Positions 5,895 to 13,824 of a DNA stretch of 18,561 bases are shown one piece after another. The notes under the pieces were generated by a model. It had not been told where the DNA came from and did not search any database. It was given only the letters and a program-made list of their open reading frames with translations. The translations under genes and the position numbers were made by a program. Each line of letters begins with the position of its first letter. The stretch's first letter is position 1. Source of the DNA: Patescibacteria group bacterium (lineage in GTDB: Bacteria > Patescibacteria > Microgenomatia > Levybacterales > UBA12049); the NCBI GenBank assembly GCA_023379465.1, contig JAMCTM010000043.1:1-18561 (forward strand), read 5' to 3'.

Positions 5895-8819
5895 TTACAC
5901 ATTGCAGAAATCTTTATATTCGCAGGTTCTGCACAGTAGAGATTTACGACAGGTAAAATCGCTTGCTTCAATCTCTGTTTTTTTCTCAAGTATCTCCCGC
6001 TTTGCTTTTTCCAGTTCCTCTTTTGTTCGGGTGGTTGTCAGTTTAATATCTTTCTCCAAAAAATGCAAAGATAAACGTATTGCTTCCGGCTCAACCCCCA
6101 AAAGATTTTCCTTAATTTCGGTTGCCGCCAGGCCGTAGAAGGTAAGCTGGAGATTTTCGGCTAAGCTTTTCTCTGTTGGTACATTAGTGCCTGTTTTGTA
6201 ATCTATTATTTCAAGTATATTTCCTGATTTGGTTATTCTGTCTATTCTTCCTCCGATTTTGAGCCAACCGCCACGCCCTCTTATATAAAATTTAAAAGGT
6301 GTTTCCAGAGAGGTGTTCTTCTTAACTATATTTTTGTCAAGGTTCTTTTTGAGATAATCCGTTATTATCTTCTTTGCTTTTTCAAGCGCCTTTCTCTCTA
6401 AAAATTTGCTTTCATATCCTTGGGAAATCCAGTTATCTTCCAAAATGCTAAGCACTTGGTCAATCTTTAGGCTTTTGTTTTCTATAAACTGCTGGTAGAA
6501 GTCTCTAAGTGTTGCGTGGACGCTGATGCCAAAGCTCTGAGACGGGGTAACAGGGGTTGGAATTTTTAATATGTATCTTAATTTATAGTGAAGGGGGCAT
6601 ATCTCAAAGGCCTGAATCTGGGAATAAGATAAATAGGTAATGGCCGGATTTTGCGCCGGGGAGTCTTTTTTTTCGTTTTTTTTGGTAAACGACCAGTTAA
6701 GAAGGGTTAATTGTTTGCCTTCGGGATCTGTTTTTCCCAAAATTTTTTTTACTTCTTCTTCTCCCAAGGCCTCCCAGACAAAAGGGGAGATTTTTCTTTC
6801 CCTTTTTCCTTCGGCGTAAAATTTAGACGCGGTTAAGAACAGGCGATCTCTTGCCCTGGTCATGCCAACGTAGAAGAGCCGTCTTTCTTCCTCAAGATGA
6901 AAGTCTCCTGTTGGCAGGATTTCTTTTATTAAATCTGTCGGTATGGGAATTTGTTCATTTCGTTCCCGGGTTGGAAAGCGGTCTTTAACAAGATTGACCA
7001 AGAACACAACCGGAAATTCAAGGCCCTTACTTGAATGGATGGTGAGGATATTTACGGCATTGTTTTGGCTCCAGTCATCATTTGAGACAAGGGGGCTTTC
7101 TCCCATTTCCAAAGCCATATTTATCCACTCAATGACTTTAAATACCGACGCGTCTTTATGTTCAAGTTCATAATTTTTTAATTTAGCGAAAAACTTGGCC
7201 ACGTTTTGGGCTTTTTGAACCAGCTCCTGTGTTTTTGCCCTTGAGTAAAAATTCAAAAGTCCGCTGTCCTCAAAAAAATAGTAGAGAATCTGGCCTCCGG
7301 TTGTTTTTGGAACAAGGTTTAAATGTCTTTTAATCATCCCCGAAATACTTTTTATTTTTTTTCTGGCCTCTTCTTCTAAAAGAGGAGACGCTTTATTATT
7401 GGAAACCGCTTCTTCCGCCGCCTCAAAGAGACTTAAATTTTCCCTTTTCGCCAGGTTCAAAAGCGCTGCTATTTCGTATCCTTTAAATCCAAATATCCCT
7501 ATCTGTAAAACTCTATAAAAAGACGCGCTGTCTTCAAAATTAACCAGGACATTAAGATAGGCGATTAGATCCCGTATCTCTTCTTTTCGGAAAAGCTGTC
7601 CCGGCCCTAGAAATTGGTAGGGAATACCGTAATATTCAAAAATCTGCGTAAAAGGCAGGGCATGTTCATTTGCCCTAACAAGAACAGCAAAATCACTGTA
7701 GGCAAAATTATTATTATCTGCCAGCTTCTGGATTTTTCCGGCAACAAATTCCGCTTCGTTTTCAACCGATTGGCCGAAAATAAATTCTGTGTTTTCTCCT
7801 TTTATTTGCCGTTCGGAGCTTAATCTTTTATCTATTTTTTCTTTTACCTCCAGCCTGTCGGGATTATTATTTTGGATAAGGCTGTAAGATCTATCCAAAA
7901 TTTCCTTGGTGGATCTGTAATTTTTGGTAAGAGTTACTATTTTAGCCTCGGGAAATCTTTCTCTAAACTGAATGATGTTTGATATGGCAGCCCCTCTCCA
8001 TCGGTAGATTGCCTGATCATCATCCCCTACCGCCATAATCTTTTTCTTAGCGCCTGTTAAAAGAATCGCCAGCTCATTCTGCGCGAAATTAGTATCCTGA
8101 AATTCATCAACCAATACATACTCAAATTGTTTTTGGTACTCTTTTAAAATACTGGGTCTTTGCCGGAAAAGTTTTAGGGCATTACCGATAAGATCGGAAA
8201 AATCCATTACCCCCTCTTTTATTTTTAAATCCTCATATATTTTATAGGCATTAGACAGCTCCAGATATTTTTTTGCTTCTTCCTTTTCCGCGATGGATTC
8301 AGCCTTTTTATATTTTTGTTTTGCATACTCGAGATATTGGATTGAGGAAACATCTTCGTCTTTTAATCTTGAGAAGTGATTTACAAGGCCTGTTAAGAAT
8401 TTATTGGGATTTCCTAACGGTAGAAAATAATCAAGGTTTAGCCTGTCTAAGATGCTTTTGAGAAACAAAACCGCCTCGGATGAGGTAAGAAGATTATAGG
8501 AAGAGTTAAGCCCTATATGTATGGCGTCATTTTTTAGAATCCTTTCGCAAAACGCGTGAAAGGTGGAAATCCACATTTGGGTATATCCGTAAGGAAGAGC
8601 AATATCCACCCTTTCCTGCATTTCCATGGCCGCTTTCTCGGTAAAGGTTAAGGCAAGTATATGATCTGTTGGAATTTTTTCTTTTAGAACAAGATATTTT
8701 ATCTTTTCGGTTATAACTGTTGTTTTGCCCGTGCCCGCCCCGGCTATTACCAAAAGAGGTCCTTTGTTATATTTAACCGCCTCCATCTGTTGGGGATTTA
8801 GGATTTTATCATCTGCCAT
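5895..8819 (-). CDS. UvrD/PcrA-type helicase fused to RecB-like PD-(D/E)XK nuclease
   Basis: This is a 974-aa superfamily 1A helicase-nuclease for DNA double-strand break processing or repair. The helicase part has Walker A GAGTGKT (27-33), motif Ia ALTFTEKAA, motif II VLVDEFQD (235-242), motif III GDDDQAIYRWRGA (265-277), motif IV KNYRS, motif V NILTIHSSKGLEFPVVF (590-606) and motif VI FYVGMTRARDRL (649-660). The C-terminal nuclease has H768, D860 in GGRID, D873-Y-K875, and Q891/Y895 in QLTFY. C741 plus C963-x2-C966-x5-C972 match the iron-sulfur cysteine pattern of AddB-like nucleases. The layout resembles AdnB-like or single-chain AddAB-like enzymes. A TAAAAT box lies 6 nt before the ATG and there is no Shine-Dalgarno site. 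Confidence 0.92.
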   Translation of the reverse strand: MADDKILNPQQMEAVKYNKGPLLVIAGAGTGKTTVITEKIKYLVLKEKIPTDHILALTFTEKAAMEMQERVDIALPYGYTQMWISTFHAFCERILKNDAIHIGLNSSYNLLTSSEAVLFLKSILDRLNLDYFLPLGNPNKFLTGLVNHFSRLKDEDVSSIQYLEYAKQKYKKAESIAEKEEAKKYLELSNAYKIYEDLKIKEGVMDFSDLIGNALKLFRQRPSILKEYQKQFEYVLVDEFQDTNFAQNELAILLTGAKKKIMAVGDDDQAIYRWRGAAISNIIQFRERFPEAKIVTLTKNYRSTKEILDRSYSLIQNNNPDRLEVKEKIDKRLSSERQIKGENTEFIFGQSVENEAEFVAGKIQKLADNNNFAYSDFAVLVRANEHALPFTQIFEYYGIPYQFLGPGQLFRKEEIRDLIAYLNVLVNFEDSASFYRVLQIGIFGFKGYEIAALLNLAKRENLSLFEAAEEAVSNNKASPLLEEEARKKIKSISGMIKRHLNLVPKTTGGQILYYFFEDSGLLNFYSRAKTQELVQKAQNVAKFFAKLKNYELEHKDASVFKVIEWINMALEMGESPLVSNDDWSQNNAVNILTIHSSKGLEFPVVFLVNLVKDRFPTRERNEQIPIPTDLIKEILPTGDFHLEEERRLFYVGMTRARDRLFLTASKFYAEGKRERKISPFVWEALGEEEVKKILGKTDPEGKQLTLLNWSFTKKNEKKDSPAQNPAITYLSYSQIQAFEICPLHYKLRYILKIPTPVTPSQSFGISVHATLRDFYQQFIENKSLKIDQVLSILEDNWISQGYESKFLERKALEKAKKIITDYLKKNLDKNIVKKNTSLETPFKFYIRGRGGWLKIGGRIDRITKSGNILEIIDYKTGTNVPTEKSLAENLQLTFYGLAATEIKENLLGVEPEAIRLSLHFLEKDIKLTTTRTKEELEKAKREILEKKTEIEASDFTCRKSLLCRTCEYKDFCNV

Positions 8820-8873
8820 TGATCTATTTTACCACAGGGGGTGAACTTGCGATAAGTAATTAAAAAATAACTG

Positions 8874-10427
8874 CTATATAATGTATCCGGAATTTCGAAT
8901 AACTGTTTCCCGCGTGTTTTTATCGGAGAGATCAATTGTTCTGCCGTCAGGGAATGTAAATTTGACATATTGAATCTCCAAAGGATTAACGTAAATATTG
9001 CCTTCTGCGTCGGTATCAATCGGGCCGTCTTTTAACCAGGAGGGTTCGGGTTCAATATCAGTTTTTCTTGCGCCTATTGTCGGAAGGAACCCATATTTCC
9101 ATTCCGTCAGCCGTGTTTTTCCGTCTGCTATCTTGATAGGGACGAAGTCTCTTATTCTTAGATCTAAGAGAAAGGAAAGAGCCGCGGATTCTTTATCCGC
9201 CATTATATCGGGGTCTCTTATCCCTTTGGTTAATATATGTGAATAGTAGTTCCCCTCGCTACCGTAGGTGCAAACAAGTTTACTTGCATATTGTAGCTTT
9301 TTTGCTCCTTCTTCTATTTCTTGCCACTTTTTTTCTTTAATAATACTTTGTTTTGCCTGAGTTGTTACAGATAATATTCCCGCCCTATCTAAAAGTTCTG
9401 CTTGACGCCCGGAAAAAACTACGTCAAGACCGTCTCTTTTAGCTATAGTTTCCAGCACGCCAAAGTTAACATCCGCAGTGATATCGACATCTCCCGGCTT
9501 TTGATAAGGAGCTTTTGAATCAAACGCAATATCCGCATATTTGCCATTTAAAGATCCATAATATCTGGTTGCCGAGTTCCCTTTTCCGGCCAGCTGAAGC
9601 CCTCCATAATCAATTGTTATAATCGCGCCTTTTTTTAACGCTCTGTCCATTTCCTGCTGGAATACTTCAGCATGTAGATTAATGGGTTGTTCATGGTCAT
9701 TAACGTTGACATTATTTCTTTTTATATAGTCACATACGTTGTCCGAGGGTTTGTCCCACTCTTCAACCCATTCATTATCTGTAATTTTTATGTATTTTTG
9801 TTTTAGTTCTCCGTCAATTTCACGAACTATTTCTACAGGGAAAGCGTCGGGCAGCTCATTAGATATGAAGGCTCCTTCTATTTCACCAAGAGGAAGTTCA
9901 TATGCTTTTGCCATTATCCAGTTGATTTTATCCTTGTATTTATCTATTGTTTGCTGTTGTTTTGGAATAAGCCCTTTGCCGTATTCAACAATTAGATAGT
10001 TAATTGAGTTATAAAAATCGGGATATAATTTTTCCATCCATTTCAAAATAGACATGGCCATTGTGCCGTTACCGGCTCCCATTTCCACGATTTCAAACTT
10101 CTCCGGTTTTCCCATTGCTGTCCATATATGCATTAATTGTTTTCCCAAAGTAGCGCCAAACATCTCTGATGTTTCGGGACTTGTTGTAAAATCTCCTTGA
10201 TTATTATCTATTCCGATCTTGACCTTACCCGATTTGTAATAGCCGTTTTCGCCATACAAGCTTATGTCCATAAACTCCGAAAAAGGAATTCTTCCTCCGG
10301 CTTTTTCTATGGCGTCTAAAATTGTTGTTGTGGTAGGATTAGATTTATCAACAGTAACTCCAGTTGATGCTTTGATAGGTTGTGTATTTGGCCGGATTTC
10401 TTGCTCGATGGAAATTGGTTCAGGCAT
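8874..10427 (-). CDS. SAM-dependent methyltransferase, MidA/NDUFAF7 (COG1565) family
   Basis: This predicted class I methyltransferase belongs to the family of mitochondrial NDUFAF7, which methylates an arginine of complex I. The bacterial target is not known, and no complex I genes are in view. The family signatures are IPFSEFMDISLYGENGYY (47-64), GDFTTSPE (79-86), the SAM-binding loop EMGAGNGTM (115-123), SNELPDAFPVE (189-199), a central IDYGG, and a late GDVDITADVNF. The 517-aa length exceeds the usual 350-400 aa. The extra sequence is an N-terminal stretch of about 35 polar residues and a C-terminal region of about 100 residues that I do not recognise. The gene is downstream of rmuC on the same strand, separated by 87 bp. 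Confidence 0.85.
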   Translation of the reverse strand: MPEPISIEQEIRPNTQPIKASTGVTVDKSNPTTTTILDAIEKAGGRIPFSEFMDISLYGENGYYKSGKVKIGIDNNQGDFTTSPETSEMFGATLGKQLMHIWTAMGKPEKFEIVEMGAGNGTMAMSILKWMEKLYPDFYNSINYLIVEYGKGLIPKQQQTIDKYKDKINWIMAKAYELPLGEIEGAFISNELPDAFPVEIVREIDGELKQKYIKITDNEWVEEWDKPSDNVCDYIKRNNVNVNDHEQPINLHAEVFQQEMDRALKKGAIITIDYGGLQLAGKGNSATRYYGSLNGKYADIAFDSKAPYQKPGDVDITADVNFGVLETIAKRDGLDVVFSGRQAELLDRAGILSVTTQAKQSIIKEKKWQEIEEGAKKLQYASKLVCTYGSEGNYYSHILTKGIRDPDIMADKESAALSFLLDLRIRDFVPIKIADGKTRLTEWKYGFLPTIGARKTDIEPEPSWLKDGPIDTDAEGNIYVNPLEIQYVKFTFPDGRTIDLSDKNTRETVIRNSGYII

Positions 10428-10514
10428 AAAGTTTAATTCTTTTTAAGAATAGCATAACTATGGGCGAATTTCTACTCAAAATTAAGTAACCATTCAGTCT
10501 AGAAATTAAATGAA

Positions 10515-11525
10515 TTAGGCGGATGTTTTTTCTTCTACCATCTGCGATGTATTCAGGTTATCGCCAATTCTGGAGAATCCTGCCGAAACACTGCGAAATT
10601 GTGAAGACGCGTTGTTTAAATGCCGACCCAATGTTTCCATGCCGGCTTGTACTTTTTCATAATCAACCTGCATAGTTCTTAGCATTTTAAAGATTTGTTT
10701 TGATTTGGCTTCGATTTCTTTCCCCTCAAATGACAAAAGAATAGTCTGCAGATGCGCGTAGAGCGTACTGGGGGAGACAAGATAAACCCTGGATCTTCGC
10801 GCGTGCTCCATCACCTCGGTTATATTTACGAGTTCATAATAAATAGTCTCACTTGGTACGTACATTAGGGCAAAATCCATTGTCCCCTCGTCCGGCAAAA
10901 TATATTTTTTAGAAATCGCATCAATATGTTTTTTGACATTTCTGACAAATTCTTTACGTGCCTCTAGCCTAATGCTTTCCGATTCTCCTTCTGCCATTTT
11001 CTGAAAATTATCCATGGGAAATTTGGAGTCAATCGGCAAAATCCCGGCATCTGTTTTGATAGCCGCGTCAACCCTTTCTCCGGATTTAAACGTGTACTGG
11101 AGGAAAAACGAGTTCTTGGGAAACATTTGCGAGATTAAATCTTTAAGCACCTGTTCTCCGATATTGCCCCGGAGTTTTGGGCTCTTCAGAAAATCCTGCA
11201 GTTCCCGCATGTTTCTGCCTATCTCGCTCATTTGTCCAACCTCGCGGCTGACCTCTTTGATAACAGAGGCGGCCTTGTCCAGCCTAAGGTTTAATTCCCT
11301 GGAGTTTGCCATAAGTATTCTTGTAACGTCTAAAGAATTAACCCTAAGTGTTTCGTTAAGGGATTTATTGGTTGACTCGATCGAGGCGTTCATGCTTTTA
11401 AGCCATTCCAAAAGTGAGGCATCTATTTTATTGTCCTTAAGCTCATTTATTCGCCTTTCCAAAAGAAAAACGATCAGCCCAAGCCCCAGAACCAGAATGA
11501 TACTAACGGTAATTACCTCCTGCAT
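10515..11525 (-). CDS. rmuC: DNA recombination protein RmuC
   Basis: RmuC is a predicted nuclease-fold protein that limits DNA inversions between short repeats. The 336-aa protein has an N-terminal membrane helix (about 3-21), a coiled-coil stretch (about 45-110), then the RmuC core: LRGNIGEQVLKDLI, the PD-(D/E)XK-like segment ERVDAAIKTDAGILPIDSKFP (D...DSK), DFALMYVPSE, a late VSPSTLYAHLQTIL, and a helical tail. It is shorter than the E. coli protein (about 475 aa) but the core is complete. A TACAAT box ends 7 nt before the ATG, suggesting a leaderless mRNA. It diverges from the DUF378 gene. Confidence 0.9.
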   Translation of the reverse strand: MQEVITVSIILVLGLGLIVFLLERRINELKDNKIDASLLEWLKSMNASIESTNKSLNETLRVNSLDVTRILMANSRELNLRLDKAASVIKEVSREVGQMSEIGRNMRELQDFLKSPKLRGNIGEQVLKDLISQMFPKNSFFLQYTFKSGERVDAAIKTDAGILPIDSKFPMDNFQKMAEGESESIRLEARKEFVRNVKKHIDAISKKYILPDEGTMDFALMYVPSETIYYELVNITEVMEHARRSRVYLVSPSTLYAHLQTILLSFEGKEIEAKSKQIFKMLRTMQVDYEKVQAGMETLGRHLNNASSQFRSVSAGFSRIGDNLNTSQMVEEKTSA

Positions 11526-11532
11526 GTTTTTT

Positions 11533-11576
11533 ATTGTAGCATTTTATTGACTTTAGGTAAAAAATATGTCTAGATT
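11533..11576. promoter_or_regulatory. Divergent promoters for rmuC (-) and the DUF378 gene (+)
   Basis: On the plus strand TTGACT (11547-11552) and TAGATT (11571-11576) are 18 bp apart. On the minus strand TACAAT (11538-11533) serves as -10 for rmuC, with only a weak TTTACC (11561-11556) at the -35 position. Confidence 0.45.
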
Positions 11577-11603
11577 AAGGTAGGCAAGAAGGGAGGTGAA
11601 AAA

Positions 11604-11813
11604 ATGAAAACTCTTCATGTAGTATCCTTTCTTTTGGTGGCTCTGGGCGCTTTAAACTGGGGTTTGATTGGGCTTTTTGGCTTTAATGTTATCAGTTCGG
11701 TTTTTGGCGCTTCCTTGTTTCTGACAAGACTGGTTTATATCCTGGTTGGATTGGGCGGTCTCTTTCTTGTCTTAAATCATAAAAAAGAGTGCAGGAATTG
11801 TTTCAGGAAGTAG
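11604..11813 (+). CDS. DUF378 family small membrane protein
   Basis: This 69-aa protein has two predicted transmembrane helices (about 4-27 and 37-58) and the family hallmark GALNWGLIGLFGFNVI (16-31). It ends in a short basic tail with two cysteines (CRNCFRK). The function of this family is unknown. Start choice is firm: GGGAGGTGA (11591-11599) precedes the ATG with ideal spacing, the same context as at HU. The last 11 bp overlap the end of tsaD on the opposite strand (convergent). Confidence 0.85.
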   Translation: MKTLHVVSFLLVALGALNWGLIGLFGFNVISSVFGASLFLTRLVYILVGLGGLFLVLNHKKECRNCFRK

Positions 11814-12846
11814 AGAACGTTTCAAAGTATAGTTCAGGGTTGGCTGTTATTTTTTTCCATGGAACGGGATTGTAGTTAAAGAGAGCGGCGCCGGCGATCA
11901 TGGCGGCGTTGTCGGTGCAAAGCCATTTTGGCGGAGTAAAAATCGCAGCGTCTGGGCAGTGGCGTTTAACACCTAGTTTTAAGTCATCTCTTAATTTTTG
12001 GTTGGCCGAAACCCCTCCGCCAAGCAGGATTGATTTTGCCTTGTAATTTCTTGCGGCCGTCAGGATTTTTTTAGTCACGACATCAATAATTGCCTGCTGG
12101 GCAGAAGCGCAAACGTTTGAGATTGTTGAGTTGTTAAATTGTTTTATTGTTTTTATTTCTCTTAAAACCGCGGTTTTAAGACCGGAGAAAGAGAAATCAA
12201 AGTCAGCGGAATTTAGTAGGGGCCGGGGAAAATTAAAGGTTTTTGGGTTTCCTTTCTTAGCCTCCTTTTCTATTACCGGCCCGGCCGGATAGCTGAAACC
12301 CAGGAGCCTTCCTATCTTATCCAATGCTTCTCCCGCGGCATCGTCCCTTGTTCCTCCCAGCCACTGAATTTTTCCGTGCTTCTTCATTAGAATCAAGTCC
12401 GTATGCCCCCCGGAAACAATAAGTCCAATTGCCGGAAATTCTATTTCGGTGTCTGGTTTTTGGTCTTTGCTGACAAGGTTGGCGTAGATATGTCCGATGA
12501 GATGATTCACGGGAACAATAGGTTTATTTAAACAATAGCCAAGTGCCTTAGCTGTTTCAACGCCAATCAGAAGAGCTCCTATAAGCCCCGGGCCTTCTGT
12601 TACCGCTATGGCGTCAATCTGTGAAATATCAAGCTCTGCATTTTTGAGGGCTTTTTTAATAACAGGAATTATATATTCCAGCTGTTTTCTGGATGCTACC
12701 TCCGGAATAATTCCGCCTGTTGCCGCATGCAGTTTTAACGAAGAAGCGGTAATATTGGAAAGAACAATTGCCTTGTTTTGGCTTCCTGTTCTTACCACCG
12801 CGGCAGATGTTTCATCGCAGGAGGTTTCGATGCCAAGAATAGTCAT
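11803..12846 (-). CDS. tsaD: tRNA N6-adenosine threonylcarbamoyltransferase TsaD
   Basis: TsaD transfers the threonylcarbamoyl group to A37 of ANN-decoding tRNAs, working with TsaB and TsaE. The 347-aa product has full family length. Signatures are ILGIETSCDETSAAVV at the N-terminus, HAATGGIIPEVASR (40-53), GPGLIGALLIG (85-95), the metal-binding HLIGH (H115 and H119), VSGGHTDL (144-151), GEALDK, SFSGLKTAV, GGGVSAN and LCTDNAAMIA. A low-complexity loop KTIKQFNNSTIS replaces the usual short linker before the CASAQQAI helix. It is the last gene of the VanW - nucleotidyltransferase - DUF192 - tsaD run and starts 6 nt after the DUF192 stop. Confidence 0.96.
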   Translation of the reverse strand: MTILGIETSCDETSAAVVRTGSQNKAIVLSNITASSLKLHAATGGIIPEVASRKQLEYIIPVIKKALKNAELDISQIDAIAVTEGPGLIGALLIGVETAKALGYCLNKPIVPVNHLIGHIYANLVSKDQKPDTEIEFPAIGLIVSGGHTDLILMKKHGKIQWLGGTRDDAAGEALDKIGRLLGFSYPAGPVIEKEAKKGNPKTFNFPRPLLNSADFDFSFSGLKTAVLREIKTIKQFNNSTISNVCASAQQAIIDVVTKKILTAARNYKAKSILLGGGVSANQKLRDDLKLGVKRHCPDAAIFTPPKWLCTDNAAMIAGAALFNYNPVPWKKITANPELYFETFSTS

Positions 12847-12852
12847 AGGAAA

Positions 12853-13335
12853 TCAGAGGTTTTCTGTTTTTACGCTATCGCCCTTTTTTATATCGTATTT
12901 CTTAGAAAGACCCGCGTTTATCTCAAGTACCCTATCGGCTGATTCCTCGGGTTTATAAATTATAAGATTAGCCTTTGAATCTGTTGGGGCATTAAGATCG
13001 GAAAAGACCTGCACAATCTTTCCCTTATTTATATAAATTATGTCAATGGGGAACCTCATATTTTTCATCCAGAAAGGATAGGTTCCTGGTTTTCTAAACA
13101 CAAATAACATGCCGTAGTTTTCTTTAAGCGAGGTTCTGCCGGATAGTCCGATCTCCTGCTGTTTTTCCGATTTTGCCAGATATAGATTAAATGTTTTTCC
13201 GTCAATTGTTGCGGTTGCGGTGTTGCCAAAAAAAGGCACGGAAGGCACAGGATGGGTGCTGAAATAATTTTTAGACACATCGGCAAGGATTAATATTGCC
13301 ATTAGTACTGTAAAAATACCAATTATTAGTCTCAT
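12853..13335 (-). CDS. DUF192 family exported protein
   Basis: This 160-aa protein has an N-terminal hydrophobic helix (about 3-20) that acts as signal or anchor, followed by a complete DUF192 domain. Domain features are the QQEIGLSGRTSL segment, GMLFVF, FWMKNMRFPIDIIYI and a late VLEINAGLSKKYDIKKGDSV. The domain forms a small beta barrel found in many bacteria and archaea; its biochemical role is not established. The start overlaps the upstream nucleotidyltransferase stop by 4 bp (ATGA), so translation is probably coupled. Confidence 0.85.
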   Translation of the reverse strand: MRLIIGIFTVLMAILILADVSKNYFSTHPVPSVPFFGNTATATIDGKTFNLYLAKSEKQQEIGLSGRTSLKENYGMLFVFRKPGTYPFWMKNMRFPIDIIYINKGKIVQVFSDLNAPTDSKANLIIYKPEESADRVLEINAGLSKKYDIKKGDSVKTENL

Positions 13336-13814
13336 ATTTCAGATATAAACGTAACCAGGGCAGTGGTTGATTTGTCGGGCAGTTCCTCTATCACGTCAAT
13401 CACCTTAGCGTCCAGTTTTTTTGCCTGCCTTTCTTTATGACTTCTGTATTTATCGCCTTTTGTAGTTGCGATTATATCAGGTTTTAGATAATTTACCAAG
13501 TTGTCATAGTCTTTATTGGTATTAAATTTAGGCAGTAAAACTATGTAGTCCACGAAGGCAAGGCTTGATAAGATTACGGCTCTGTCTTTCTGGCTGTTGA
13601 TTGGTCTTTTAGCGCCTTTTAGTTCTTTTATCTTTTCATCGTTCTCAAGCATAACAAAAAGCACATCTTTTTGGGCTTTGGCAGCCTGTAAGAATCTAAT
13701 ATGGCCAAGATGAAGGATATCAAAACATCCGCCCGCAAGAACAATTTTCTTACCTTTGGCTTTTAATATTTTAGCTGTTTCTATAGCCTTTCTAATAGTT
13801 AGGATCTTATTCAT
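13332..13814 (-). CDS. HldE/RfaE C-domain-like cytidylyltransferase family protein
   Basis: This nucleotidyltransferase of the HIGH superfamily transfers NMP to a phosphorylated sugar or alcohol. The 160-aa product has the nucleotide-binding GGCFDILHLGHIRFL (28-42) with the HxGH motif and the RfaE-like LKGAKRPINSQKDRAVIL (65-82). It also has VDYIVLLP, KPDIIATTKGDKY and a late STTALVTFI. These best fit the C-terminal domain of HldE (ADP-heptose synthesis), as a stand-alone protein. Close relatives include TagD and FAD synthetase, so the true substrate is open. It lies 10 bp after vanW and overlaps the DUF192 gene by 4 bp. Confidence 0.8.
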   Translation of the reverse strand: MNKILTIRKAIETAKILKAKGKKIVLAGGCFDILHLGHIRFLQAAKAQKDVLFVMLENDEKIKELKGAKRPINSQKDRAVILSSLAFVDYIVLLPKFNTNKDYDNLVNYLKPDIIATTKGDKYRSHKERQAKKLDAKVIDVIEELPDKSTTALVTFISEI

Positions 13815-13824
13815 GCAGATAAAA

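Noticed and set aside
8798..9019. A 73-codon minus-strand open frame overlapping the helicase start and methyltransferase end
   Set aside because: It is in a different frame from both recognised proteins and has no family features.
12121..12160. Low-complexity A/C-rich stretch in tsaD as a third heptamer array
   Set aside because: The period is irregular, with no clean 7-bp units; it only encodes a variable loop.
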